This document shows positions 33,099-40,894 of a DNA stretch of 64,000 nucleotides, piece after piece. How positions within the stretch are numbered: the stretch's first letter is position 1; each line of letters begins with the position of its first letter. The stretch is from JANMZO01 sp963763135. Its GTDB lineage: Bacteria; Actinomycetota; Acidimicrobiia; Acidimicrobiales; JANYDT01. A model generated the notes under the pieces. The model ran no database searches. It saw only the letters and a program-made list of their open reading frames with translations, and was not told the origin of the DNA. The position numbers were made by a program, and so were the translations under genes. The DNA is taken from the NCBI GenBank assembly GCA_963763135.1, contig CAVXNJ010000010.1, positions 496,001 through 560,000 on the forward strand, read 5' to 3'.

Positions 33099-34850
33099 TC
33101 AGGTGGTGGCCGGGAGTTCGAGGATGGTGACGGTGCCGTTGTTGCCGTCGACTTCGATGAGCGAGCCGTCGGGGATGATCCGCGTGGCGTCGGTGATGCT
33201 GACGACCGAGGGGATGCCGAGTTCTCGGCTCACGATGACCGCGTGACTCAACATGGCGCCAACGTCGACGATAACGGCTTCAACCGGCACGAACAGCGGT
33301 GTCCACGAGGGGTCGGTAATCGGGGCCACCAAGACGTCGCCGGGGCCGATGTCACGGGGGTCAGCCGGGTCGAGCACGACCCGGGCCCGGCCGCGGGCAA
33401 CACCGGGACATCCGGCGATCCCGGTGAGCTTTTGGCCCACGGTGACATTGGTCGACACGATGTCGGCACGACGCTGCCACGTCTCGATCGGAGGCATCGT
33501 GCCGTTGATGATGAACGGCGGCTCGAGCGAGGCAAGATATGTGCGCATAGCACGTCGTTCAGCGATCACATCGGTGAACTTCGTCGGCTCCGCTATGTAC
33601 TCGTCGAGCTCATCGCCGGTTACGAACCACAGATCATCGGGCTGACCACCGGACCTTGCGGCACAACGACGACCCAGCTCACGTGACAGCAACCGCGCCT
33701 CATGGATGGCCCGCACCACGGTGGTCTTGGCCTGTTCGCGGCCCTGCGCGTACATCGACGCGGAATCAACCATACGATGCAGCATTTTCCGGTTGAACTT
33801 GGACAGCTTGGCGTCGGCCGCAGCGAGAGCCCGCTCACGGTCGGCTACGAGGGTCAGGTGACGGTCAGCAGGTGCATGATCGGAGTCCGCTCCACGCATG
33901 CGGTCCACGAGAACCAGAGCGAGATCGGGGTCGGTCCCCCAGGTCGGGCAGGCGGTCTCCCATTCGTTCGGCCCTCGGCAACCGTGCTCGTCGAGAAAAC
34001 TCGCGAATGCGGCGTTGAAGTTCTTCACGTCGTCGGAAGGGTCGCCGCGGAGCCGCTCCTGGAGGCCGCCGACGCCGGGGGCGAAGAGTGCAGTCAACGT
34101 CGGCGAAAGCTTCACCATTCGGCCGAGCTCCCACAACCGATCGGAAGGTGCGGCACTGGCGACGTTGCCCGCCCCACCGAGCAGGCTGGGTAGCAACGAC
34201 GGATCCTTCAAATTCTTCTCGCACATCTTTGCAAGGAACGACACGGGAGCGCCGGCGGCCGAGGACACCGACAGGTGGTGTTCGAAAAGCTCCATCATGA
34301 AGGGCATCGCCGAGCGCATGGCCGCCACCAACTCGACATCACTTGCGGTGTTGACGTCGGGGAGCGTCTTCTTCCACGCCACCACCCGTTCCGCATCGGC
34401 TCGTTGGATCGGGAGATCCTTGGCCCGTATCACCTTGATGCCGTAGAGGATTCCGTTCAGCGCAGCGCGAAAGTTGCGGTCACCCTTTTGCCTCACGTAC
34501 GGCGGCGCCTCGGAGTTCCCCATGTACTGACTGTCGACGTCTTCCAGTTTTGAACCAGGGATTCGAAGCGTGAGCGTGCGCATCGCGGAAAGGTTCAGAT
34601 ACGTGTACCCGGCGAAGCATGCGGCCATGGCCGACGGATCGTTCTCCAGTTCGGAGTCGAGGATCAGCCCGGTCTTGCGCACGCTGTTGTTGAAGGCCTG
34701 CGTCGCATTCGGCCACGTGAGGGTGAAGCTGAGCGGATACTGCACCTCAGGAAACACTTCGCCGGCGTTCCCCCGCGTGTAGATCGGAAACCGGATCGAG
34801 GGCTTGACCCCGAGATACTTCCCACTCCCCACTGGCTGCCAGAATTCCAT
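33099..34850 (-). CDS. PEP-utilising-enzyme-like protein with C-terminal swivelling His domain
   Basis: 583 residues. The C-terminal 100 residues form a PEP-utiliser mobile domain: GCPGVARGRARVV, GDVLVAPITDPSWTPLF and GAMLSHAVIVSRELGIPSV with the phosphorylatable His. The N-terminal 450 residues resemble the middle part of PEP-synthase/rifampin phosphotransferase relatives, but no ATP-grasp domain is visible, so it may work with a partner supplying phosphoryl transfer or act by another chemistry. It starts 14 bases after the stop of the PLP dehydratase gene and is probably co-transcribed. The product is unknown. Confidence 0.75.
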   Translation of the reverse strand: MEFWQPVGSGKYLGVKPSIRFPIYTRGNAGEVFPEVQYPLSFTLTWPNATQAFNNSVRKTGLILDSELENDPSAMAACFAGYTYLNLSAMRTLTLRIPGSKLEDVDSQYMGNSEAPPYVRQKGDRNFRAALNGILYGIKVIRAKDLPIQRADAERVVAWKKTLPDVNTASDVELVAAMRSAMPFMMELFEHHLSVSSAAGAPVSFLAKMCEKNLKDPSLLPSLLGGAGNVASAAPSDRLWELGRMVKLSPTLTALFAPGVGGLQERLRGDPSDDVKNFNAAFASFLDEHGCRGPNEWETACPTWGTDPDLALVLVDRMRGADSDHAPADRHLTLVADRERALAAADAKLSKFNRKMLHRMVDSASMYAQGREQAKTTVVRAIHEARLLSRELGRRCAARSGGQPDDLWFVTGDELDEYIAEPTKFTDVIAERRAMRTYLASLEPPFIINGTMPPIETWQRRADIVSTNVTVGQKLTGIAGCPGVARGRARVVLDPADPRDIGPGDVLVAPITDPSWTPLFVPVEAVIVDVGAMLSHAVIVSRELGIPSVVSITDATRIIPDGSLIEVDGNNGTVTILELPATT

Positions 34851-34864
34851 GTCGTGATCCCCTT

Positions 34865-35950
34865 CTACTCTTCCGACAGATACCTGTAATACGTGTGCAT
34901 ATCAATGTTGGATCCGCACACGATGAGACCGACGTGCTGACCCGCGAGTCGATCTCGCAACGGACCAACCAACGCCGCCAGCGCAGCAGCACCCGCAGGC
35001 TCGACCGCAAGTTTGGCGTCGAGAAATGTCAGGCGCATCGCCGCGCGCAACTGCGCGTCGTTGACGAGCACGAGGTCGTCGACGTTGGCTCTTGTCAGGC
35101 CAAACGTAAACGGCATCGCGTACGGCGCACCGAGGCTGTCGGCGATGGTTGCCACTTTCTCGATTGAGCGGGGCTCGCCCGCCGCAAAACTGCGGTGCAT
35201 GGAGTCCGCCCCCTCGGGCTCGACGCCGAACACCTGGCACTTCGGGTTCACCAACTTCACCGCGGCACTGATCCCCCCGATCAACCCCCCACCGCCGATC
35301 GGCACTATCACCGCATCGAGCGACGGCACCTGCTCCATGAACTCCAGACCCACGGTGGCCGTACCCAGCGCGGTTTGGCGGCCTTCGAACGGGTGAACGA
35401 GCGTTCGACCTTCCTTCGCCACCAGCTCGTCGGCCATGGCAAAGGCCTCGTGCGCCGAGCCCGACATGATGATTTCCGCTCCGAAGCTGTTCGCCAGCTC
35501 GACCCGCCGTGGATTGGCGGTGTTGATCATCATGATTTTCGCTGGAACGCCAACCATCTGCGCGGCCCAGGCCGCCGCGATCGCATGGTTGCCGGCGCTC
35601 ACCGCCGTGATGCCCCGCTCGCGTTGCTCGGGCGTGAGGCGCAGTACGTTGACGAGCGCTCCGCGGGCCTTGAAACTGCCAGTGCGCTGCAGAAGCTCCA
35701 GCTTGGCCGACACGGTTGTGCCCTCGGCCAGCAGCCCGGCAAGCCCGGTACCCGGCCAGCGCACGGCAGGGGTGACGAGGACGTGCTCGGCGATCAGTGC
35801 CTGAGCCGCCCGAATTTCCTCCAGGGTGAGGGAGGGCGGGGCAGAGAGATTTTCGGAATCACTGGGCACAGCGGGAACTGTAGACGTGCGCCGTTCACCT
35901 CGCCGAAACCGTGCGTTTGCCCTAGTGGCCCGGTCTGTGTCGGAAGTCAT
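34865..35950 (-). CDS. Threonine/serine dehydratase-like PLP enzyme (fold type II)
   Basis: About 361 residues. The PLP lysine lies in LLQRTGSFKARGALVNVL, the substrate Asn loop is SAGNHAIAAAW, and the phosphate-binding loop is IGGGGLIGGISAAVKL; VCGSNIDMHTYYRYL ends the protein. The family includes catabolic threonine dehydratase and serine racemase/dehydratase; no ACT regulatory domain is present, which favours the catabolic type. ATG 35950 is used; the first 35 residues are not conserved-looking and a later GTG is possible. It is divergent from the HNH gene and upstream of the PEP-utiliser. Confidence 0.88.
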   Translation of the reverse strand: MTSDTDRATRANARFRRGERRTSTVPAVPSDSENLSAPPSLTLEEIRAAQALIAEHVLVTPAVRWPGTGLAGLLAEGTTVSAKLELLQRTGSFKARGALVNVLRLTPEQRERGITAVSAGNHAIAAAWAAQMVGVPAKIMMINTANPRRVELANSFGAEIIMSGSAHEAFAMADELVAKEGRTLVHPFEGRQTALGTATVGLEFMEQVPSLDAVIVPIGGGGLIGGISAAVKLVNPKCQVFGVEPEGADSMHRSFAAGEPRSIEKVATIADSLGAPYAMPFTFGLTRANVDDLVLVNDAQLRAAMRLTFLDAKLAVEPAGAAALAALVGPLRDRLAGQHVGLIVCGSNIDMHTYYRYLSEE

Positions 35951-35961
35951 TTGGGATACGA

Positions 35962-35981
35962 ACATATGTACGTTTATATGT
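35962..35981. promoter_or_regulatory. ACATAT-N8-ATATGT inverted repeat in a divergent promoter region
   Basis: Six-base arms at 35962-35967 and 35976-35981 sit in a short AT-rich patch only 45 bases wide between the dehydratase ATG and the HNH nuclease ATG. It could be an operator or simply overlapping -10 boxes of two divergent promoters. Confidence 0.4.
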
Positions 35982-35995
35982 GGTACGGTAGATGC

Positions 35996-37201
35996 ATGGA
36001 TACTTGCATCGCCGATCAGATTGCCGTGGCTCACGCCGCAATCGATCGCGTGCTGTCCAACCTCACGACTACTGAAATCACTGGTCAAACCGTCAAAGAA
36101 CTCCGCGGTTTATTGGACCGTGTGGATATCGGAATTACGTTCGCGTACAACCAGTACAGCAACACCGGCGACTACCTCCTTGACGGTCACCCGAACGGTC
36201 CCGCCTGGCTTGCCGCGAACACCAACGCGTTGCGAAGCGAAGGATATACGCGCAAAGAACACGCTGAGCTTCTTGATTTGTTGGGCTCGTTCGGTGATGC
36301 GTTCCACCACAAACGGATCGGTTACAACCACATCCGCATCCTCGCCCCGGCAGTCACCGAAGAACGCCGCTCATTGGCGATCCGTGACGAAGCAGTACTG
36401 CTCGAAGCAGCCGAAGCATTATCGGCATCCGAGTTCAAAGTCGCCGTCCGAAAATGGATATCACTGTGCGACGACGAACTCTCCGACCCCACCCGACCCG
36501 ACACCCACGCTGCCCGACGCCGTGTCACCTTGACCGTGCTGCCCGACGGAACATGGAAACTCGACGGGATCCTCGAACCATTAGCCGGTGAAACACTCGC
36601 CGCGGCGTTCGCAGCCGTCATGCCATCGAAACGGCTACCCGAAGATGGCCGTACGGTCGTACAGAAACGTCATGACGCGCTGCATGACATGGCCAACGAG
36701 ATCCTCGGCAACGAGGACCTCGCCGACGTACACGGTTCCTCGCCCAACGTCACCGTGGTCGTGAACGGTGAGAACGGAAACACCACCACACCGTCGGGCA
36801 CTGTCCTCCCACGCTGGGTACGCGACGCCATGTGCTGCGACGCCACATTCACGGCCGTGTTCCTGTCCGGCAAGGGCGTACCGTTCGATGTTGGAACCCC
36901 GATCACCGGCATACCGGCCGGTACCCGCAAAGCCGTAATCGCGCGCGACTGCCACTGCCGCTACCCCGGATGCTGCCGCCCACCCCGCTGGTCACACATC
37001 CACCACCTCAAACACCGCGAAGACGGCGGAACCAACGAACCCGAAAACCTCGTACTCCTCTGCAGCTTCCACCACCGACTCGTCCACCGCCTAGGCCTAA
37101 AACCCACGATGGACACCGACAACATCACCCTCCTCATCCACTGGCCCAACGGCATCATCCTTCATAGCCCACCAACATCACAGCTCACCCTCATGCGATA
37201 A
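35996..37201 (+). CDS. DUF222 (13E12-type) HNH endonuclease
   Basis: 401 residues. The N-terminal DUF222 helical region is followed by a C-terminal HNH module: CHCRYPGC, HIHHLKHREDGGTNEPENL and LLCSFHHRLVH, with paired cysteines and the H-N-H residues in place. These proteins are abundant repeat families in actinobacteria and are thought to be mobile; the biological role is not settled. Codon use is visibly more AT-rich in the first third than in neighbours, suggesting transfer. ATG 35996 lacks a good ribosome site. A strong hairpin follows the gene. Confidence 0.88.
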   Translation: MDTCIADQIAVAHAAIDRVLSNLTTTEITGQTVKELRGLLDRVDIGITFAYNQYSNTGDYLLDGHPNGPAWLAANTNALRSEGYTRKEHAELLDLLGSFGDAFHHKRIGYNHIRILAPAVTEERRSLAIRDEAVLLEAAEALSASEFKVAVRKWISLCDDELSDPTRPDTHAARRRVTLTVLPDGTWKLDGILEPLAGETLAAAFAAVMPSKRLPEDGRTVVQKRHDALHDMANEILGNEDLADVHGSSPNVTVVVNGENGNTTTPSGTVLPRWVRDAMCCDATFTAVFLSGKGVPFDVGTPITGIPAGTRKAVIARDCHCRYPGCCRPPRWSHIHHLKHREDGGTNEPENLVLLCSFHHRLVHRLGLKPTMDTDNITLLIHWPNGIILHSPPTSQLTLMR

Positions 37202-37221
37202 ACGAAACACACGTCAACCCA

Positions 37222-37246
37222 CGCTGGCCGGACACTCCGGCCAGCG
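37222..37246 (+). terminator. Strong hairpin terminator after the HNH gene
   Basis: CGCTGGCCGG and its exact complement form a 10-bp stem around ACACT, 20 bases after the stop. No T-tract, but stem strength and position fit a terminator. Confidence 0.65.
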
Positions 37247-37342
37247 CACAGGCGCGCCACCGCTCAAGTGCGGACGAGGACATCGCCGCCATCGGCGTCG
37301 GTGCCCGTCACAACACCCGGTCAATCGTTCCGCCACACGTTT

Positions 37343-38209
37343 ATGAATCAGCTCCCTAACCGATTGTGGTTGACTCCCCGGGTGCCCCGTTTGAAGCTGC
37401 TCTACCTCACCGATCTCTACTACCCGGCCAAGGGTCGGGTGTACCGAGACGAGGACCTCGGGATCATCGACGATCTGCGTCATCGCTACGACATTGCGAT
37501 CTGCCACCCGACCCAGGCCAGTTCATTTCTCGAAGCTGCAGACGTGATCGTTTCCCGCAACACCGGACCGGTCATGTACTACGCCGAGGCATATGCCCAG
37601 TTCCGGCAAGCTGCGCTCGCGGCCGGCTCGTGTGTGTACAACCCGTTGAGCGGACTGGCCGACATGGTGGGCAAGCAGTACCTCCTGGATCTGTTCGCGG
37701 CCGGGTATCCCGTGATCCCGACCGTCGAGCGGGTCGAGCACCTCGATCGGCTCGGGGAGGCCGACCGCTACGTGGTCAAGCCGAAGTTGGGCGGCGACTC
37801 AATCGATATGTCCACAGATGATCGCTCCGGACTCGCTGGGAAATCACTCGCCGAGGTCCTGATTCAACCGCTCATCACGTTCGACTACGAGGTCTCGTTC
37901 TACTTCATCGACCACGACTTCCAGTACGCGCTCTATGCCCCGAACGTCGACCGACGCTGGGAGCTCGTGCGCTACGAGCCAACCGATGGGGATCTGGCCT
38001 TCGCCCGGAGATTCGTTGAGTGGAACAAGCTCTCGCACGGTATTCAGCGCATCGACGCGTGCCGAGTGACCGACACGGGAGAACTGCTGCTGGTCGAGGT
38101 GGAAGACCTCAACCCCTTCCTCTCGCTCGATCTGCTGACGGCCGACGAGCGGACTCGCTTTGTCGAGCGTATGGCCGGCTCCATCGAGGATCTCTATCGC
38201 CTGAGCTAA
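37343..38209 (+). CDS. ATP-grasp family protein
   Basis: About 288 residues from ATG 37343; a GTG at 37382 (MPRLKLLYLTDLYYP) is an equally good start. The fold is suggested by a Rossmann-like N-terminus (DDLRHRYDIAICHPTQASSF), DMVGKQYLLDLFAAGYPVIPTVERVEHL, the nucleotide-binding lysine in DRYVVKPKLGGDSIDM, and LLLVEVEDLNPFLSLDLL, where D and N would bind Mg. Such enzymes ligate a carboxylate to an amine or thiol; this one resembles short glutathione-synthetase/RimK-like members. Substrate unknown. It converges with the MerB-like gene, whose stop lies 10 bases beyond. Confidence 0.75.
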   Translation: MNQLPNRLWLTPRVPRLKLLYLTDLYYPAKGRVYRDEDLGIIDDLRHRYDIAICHPTQASSFLEAADVIVSRNTGPVMYYAEAYAQFRQAALAAGSCVYNPLSGLADMVGKQYLLDLFAAGYPVIPTVERVEHLDRLGEADRYVVKPKLGGDSIDMSTDDRSGLAGKSLAEVLIQPLITFDYEVSFYFIDHDFQYALYAPNVDRRWELVRYEPTDGDLAFARRFVEWNKLSHGIQRIDACRVTDTGELLLVEVEDLNPFLSLDLLTADERTRFVERMAGSIEDLYRLS

Positions 38210-38218
38210 GTCGCCCAG

Positions 38219-38914
38219 TTAGGCCGGTTTCGCTGTTGGCATTTTGGCCCGCATCGAGGCGACGGCGGTCTGGCCTTCAGCGCTGCGAAGCCAGGAGATG
38301 TAGTCGCTCCGGCCGCGCTCGCGAAACATCGGGCTGGAGAAAATGTCGGCCCAAGCGGCAACCGGCATCAGCATGTGGACCCAATCGGCATCAAAATCCG
38401 CAGAGCGGCGAGCGTGTTCTTCCGACCGGAAGAGGTTCATACCCGCTCAACGAAACGCTCTGGTTTCAGCATCACCACCCACGGCGCTGCGGCTGTAACC
38501 GACCATGGTGGGAGGCTCCACGGAAAGAATCTCCTCGTCACGCATCTCGATCGACAGCGACTCACCGCAGTCGAGACAAGGGGCATCGACCCGCACGAGC
38601 TGGCCGGGGAAGAGCCACCGTATGGCGAGTGCTTCGAAGCCGCATTGGGCAAACCACTTCTGTTCACCGTCGACGCTGATGCGGTACTGCGTCGGTTGGT
38701 TGTTGAACGGCGGGAACGAGGCGACCAGATCGGTGCCGGGATGCAGCCATGCTGGGATTCCCGACGCGATGAGATCGCGGAGCACTTCGCGCCCGGCCTC
38801 AGGTTCAACCCCCAATTCGGCCGCTAGCTCCACATAGTGCGGAGACTGTCCGGTAGCAACCATTTGCGACATGACTGCAGCAAAGGCTCGGTCGAGGGTT
38901 TCGACATCGGTCAT
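38219..38914 (-). CDS. Organomercurial lyase (MerB)-like protein with in-frame UGA at the second catalytic Cys position (Sec156)
   Basis: Read through TGA (38447-38449) the frame gives 231 residues, close to MerB (about 212). The N-terminal helical part (ELAAELGVEPEAGREVLRDL) matches MerB's winged helix. KWFAQCGFEALAIRWLFPGQ followed by RVDAPCLDCGESL aligns with MerB around catalytic Cys96, with Glu in place of Asp99. The segment AFR-U-AGMNLFRSEEH aligns with the MerB segment S-F-C-C-H-V-H-F-F, placing U on catalytic Cys159. Actinobacterial relatives as I remember them have C-x-x-M-N-L-F-R-S-E-E-H here. A SECIS-like hairpin with a GGUC loop follows. Alternatives: a nonsense mutation, or re-initiation at ATG 38440. 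It follows RidA and GNAT genes on the same strand. Confidence 0.75.
38418..38449 (-). promoter_or_regulatory. Putative bacterial SECIS element of the MerB-like gene
   Basis: On the minus strand the UGA (38449-38447) is followed by TCTTCC (38433-38428), loop GGTC (38427-38424) and GGAAGA (38423-38418): a perfect 6-bp stem with a four-base loop. The loop starts 19 bases after the UGA and begins GG, resembling the E. coli fdhF SECIS loop (GGUC). Confidence 0.75.
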
Positions 38915-38961
38915 GTACGCATCCTGATCCTTCCCCGCTCAACGGGCAACTCGTCATCTCG

Positions 38962-39426
38962 TCAGCAGGGCATGCGGTAGACGAGGAAGCCGGACTTCTC
39001 GGCGACCTGGTCATACAAACGCATGGCCGTCTGATTGGTTTCGTGGGTCTGCCAGTACACGCGGGCGCAACCGGCAGCCTTCGCTCGCTCGTGCACCGCT
39101 TCGATGAGAGCCCTACCGACGCCTGATCCGCGTGCCGACGCCGAGGTGAAGAGATCCTGTAGGTAGCACGTGGGTGCGATATCAACGGTGGTGCGGTGAT
39201 AGAGGTAGTGGACGATCCCAAGTATTTGGCCGTCTCGCTCGGCGACGAACGCGTGGACCGGTTCGTCGGAGTCGAAGAAGCGGGACCAGGTCGAGAGCGT
39301 CACGGCGTCGGGCAACGCCGTAGCCCCGTGCCGTCCGTAGAACTCGTTGTACCCGTCCCATAACGGCTTCCACGCCTCGTAGTCGGTTCGTTCGACGGGC
39401 CGGACAACGATATTGGGTTCACTCAT
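38962..39426 (-). CDS. GNAT-family N-acetyltransferase
   Basis: 154 residues. IVVRPVERTDYEAWKPLWDGY opens a GNAT domain; the acetyl-CoA loop is LQDLFTSASARGSGVGRALIE and VYWQTHETNQTAMRLYDQVA follows. This is the pattern of small-molecule or polyamine-type GNATs. ATG 39426 has AAGGAAG about eight bases upstream. A GTG six codons earlier overlaps the RidA stop (GTGA, 39441-39444) and is a real alternative. It lies between RidA and the MerB-like gene. Confidence 0.88.
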   Translation of the reverse strand: MSEPNIVVRPVERTDYEAWKPLWDGYNEFYGRHGATALPDAVTLSTWSRFFDSDEPVHAFVAERDGQILGIVHYLYHRTTVDIAPTCYLQDLFTSASARGSGVGRALIEAVHERAKAAGCARVYWQTHETNQTAMRLYDQVAEKSGFLVYRMPC

Positions 39427-39440
39427 TGCGACATCTTCCT

Positions 39441-39824
39441 TCACCCTCGTTCAACGTGCGCGTCGATTTCGACAAGCTGGTCGGTGTATCCGAGCACTGT
39501 CGTGCCAAGCAACGTCGCGGGTGGGACATTGCCGTTGAAGAACGTTGTCACTGCGGCCCACGCTTCGCTCAACGCCGAGCGTTCGCCGACCACATGAATC
39601 GTGAGGTGATGCACGTCGGTCATCGAGAACCCGTTCGCGTTTACGACGGATTGCAGGTTGTTCAGACACTGCGTGGTCTGCGCCGCGATGTCGTCGGGCC
39701 CATGGAGGGTTCCTTGGCTGTCGAGCGGAACCTGCCCGGCCAGGAACAGCCGGTCGCCGACCCGGTCGGCGTAGCGATAGTTCGGTGTGGGCGCCAGACC
39801 GGCGGCAAGCTCGTTCTCGTTCAC
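39441..39824 (-). CDS. RidA/YjgF-family enamine/imine deaminase-like protein
   Basis: 127 residues. GDRLFLAGQVPLDSQGTLHG, AQTTQCLNNLQSVVNANGFS and ATLLGTTVLGYTDQLVEIDAHVE are typical of the family. The usual catalytic Arg position (C-R-x-Y-L or similar near residue 105) is not obvious, so this may be a non-canonical Rid subgroup. RidA proteins hydrolyse reactive 2-aminoacrylate-type intermediates made by PLP enzymes; a dehydratase is encoded 3.5 kb away. Probably the first gene of RidA-GNAT-MerB-like. Confidence 0.85.
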   Translation of the reverse strand: MNENELAAGLAPTPNYRYADRVGDRLFLAGQVPLDSQGTLHGPDDIAAQTTQCLNNLQSVVNANGFSMTDVHHLTIHVVGERSALSEAWAAVTTFFNGNVPPATLLGTTVLGYTDQLVEIDAHVERG

Positions 39825-39948
39825 AAGCCACTTCTACCAGACGCCGTCGCACTTCGACGGTCCCACCACCAGACACCCGGCACGTCGCACCTCATCGAGC
39901 GGTGGGCAGGTACGCGGCCGAAGCGGTGCTGACGCGTACGCTGGCTGG

Positions 39949-40350
39949 ATGGCCGTTCCCCGAACCCGCAAAGCCAAGGCGGCAAGAAAGCGGAAGCGGC
40001 GCATGGACGCGGTGGAGCACGACCTCAGTAGGGCGCAGTGGACGGCACTCAAAACGGCGTGGGGTGGTTGCGCGTATTGCGGCGTCGCAGACAAGCCGCT
40101 GCAGAAGGACTGCGTTCAGGCCCTGTCGCGAGGGGGCCGGTACACACTCGACAACATCGCTCCGGCGTGTCGATCCTGCAATGCCAGTAAATGCAACGAC
40201 GAAGTCACTGGCTGGCTCCGCCGTAAACGCCTCGACGAACGCACGTTTCTGATCCGCCACATCGAGATCCAACAGGCGCTGGCTCTGCAGTTTCCGGCCG
40301 CGTCCGACGACGTCGGAGTCGAAGCACTCGCCGATTCCCCGACCGACTAA
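39949..40350 (+). CDS. Small HNH endonuclease
   Basis: 133 residues. A highly basic start (RTRKAKAARKRKRR) is followed by a compact HNH domain: GGCAYCGVADKPLQKDCV, RGGRYTLDNIAPACRSCNASK. The two C-x-x-C pairs and D-N-I-A-P-A-C fit phage- or actinobacterial-type HNH nucleases of the McrA/5-methylcytosine-like group. ATG 39949 begins the basic segment; upstream sequence overlaps the divergent RidA gene. Role unknown: defence, recombination or mobile-element remnant. Confidence 0.85.
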   Translation: MAVPRTRKAKAARKRKRRMDAVEHDLSRAQWTALKTAWGGCAYCGVADKPLQKDCVQALSRGGRYTLDNIAPACRSCNASKCNDEVTGWLRRKRLDERTFLIRHIEIQQALALQFPAASDDVGVEALADSPTD

Positions 40351-40355
40351 CACCG

Positions 40356-40656
40356 CTACTTGGTCCAGATGATGTCGGTTCGAGTCACCTTGGGTGGACC
40401 GTCGAGCAGGTGCTCGACCGCAGCGACATACGCGGCGTAGGTCGGGGTCGTGAGAAACGCCGCGGCCGCGCTCGACATCCGTGTATTGCTGAAAGGCGCG
40501 GATCACGTTGGGATCGTCGGTGTCGTACATATATGCGTAGGACTCGTGCGCCGAGTTCGCTTCGATCGCCGGGCGAAGATACTCGTCCCAGATCGCGTGC
40601 ACGGACTCGCGCATGCCTTCTTTCACGTGATGTTCAATGATGATTCCGACGCTCAA
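40356..40656 (-). pseudogene. Antibiotic-biosynthesis-monooxygenase-like (ABM) small protein, frameshifted
   Basis: The frame begins MSVGIIIEHHVKEGMRESV, IWDEYLRPAIEANSAHESYA and reads YMYDTDDPNVIRAFQQYTDVE, then loses homology. One base over it continues AAAAFLTTPTYAAYVAAVEH and LLDGPPKVTRTDIIWTK before a stop at 40356-40358. Joined, these make an ordinary 100-residue ABM-type dimeric alpha/beta barrel. One extra base in the GC-rich GAGCGCGGCCGCGGCG stretch explains the break. The longer reading into the HNH gene is not a gene. Confidence 0.75.
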
Positions 40657-40894
40657 CTCGTGCCTCGCTTACATAGTGGTGCTACGAATACGACGTCCGA
40701 TCGCTCCGAAATGTGACACCCGGGGCGTCGCAACCCTGAAATTACGGTCCTGGCGTGGAACACCACTCGACGGTCGGCTGGCGGGCTGCGCTCCACGGGC
40801 GAACCGAACCATCGCAAGGTTGTCGGCCCTGCGGTCGGGCTTGTCGCCTAGGAGATCGGTTTGTGGGTACAAGAACGAACCCGTCACCACAACG
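40657..40894. other. Intergenic region, nothing recognised
   Basis: Lies between the broken ABM gene and the end of lhr. Short frames are open on both strands but show no family features or ribosome sites. It may contain the ABM promoter and the lhr 3' untranslated region. Confidence 0.4.

Noticed and set aside
35195..35995. N-terminal extension making the HNH protein 668 residues
   Set aside because: The extension is antisense to the dehydratase gene and unlike DUF222 proteins; ATG 35996 gives the normal N-terminus.
38219..38440. Independent 73-residue gene starting at ATG 38440
   Set aside because: Its sequence is the expected C-terminal part of the MerB-like protein and is in phase with the upstream frame across the UGA; no ribosome site precedes it.
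39892..40355. Continuation of the ABM-like frame into the HNH gene region
   Set aside because: After the frameshift point the reading has no homology and runs antisense to the HNH nuclease.
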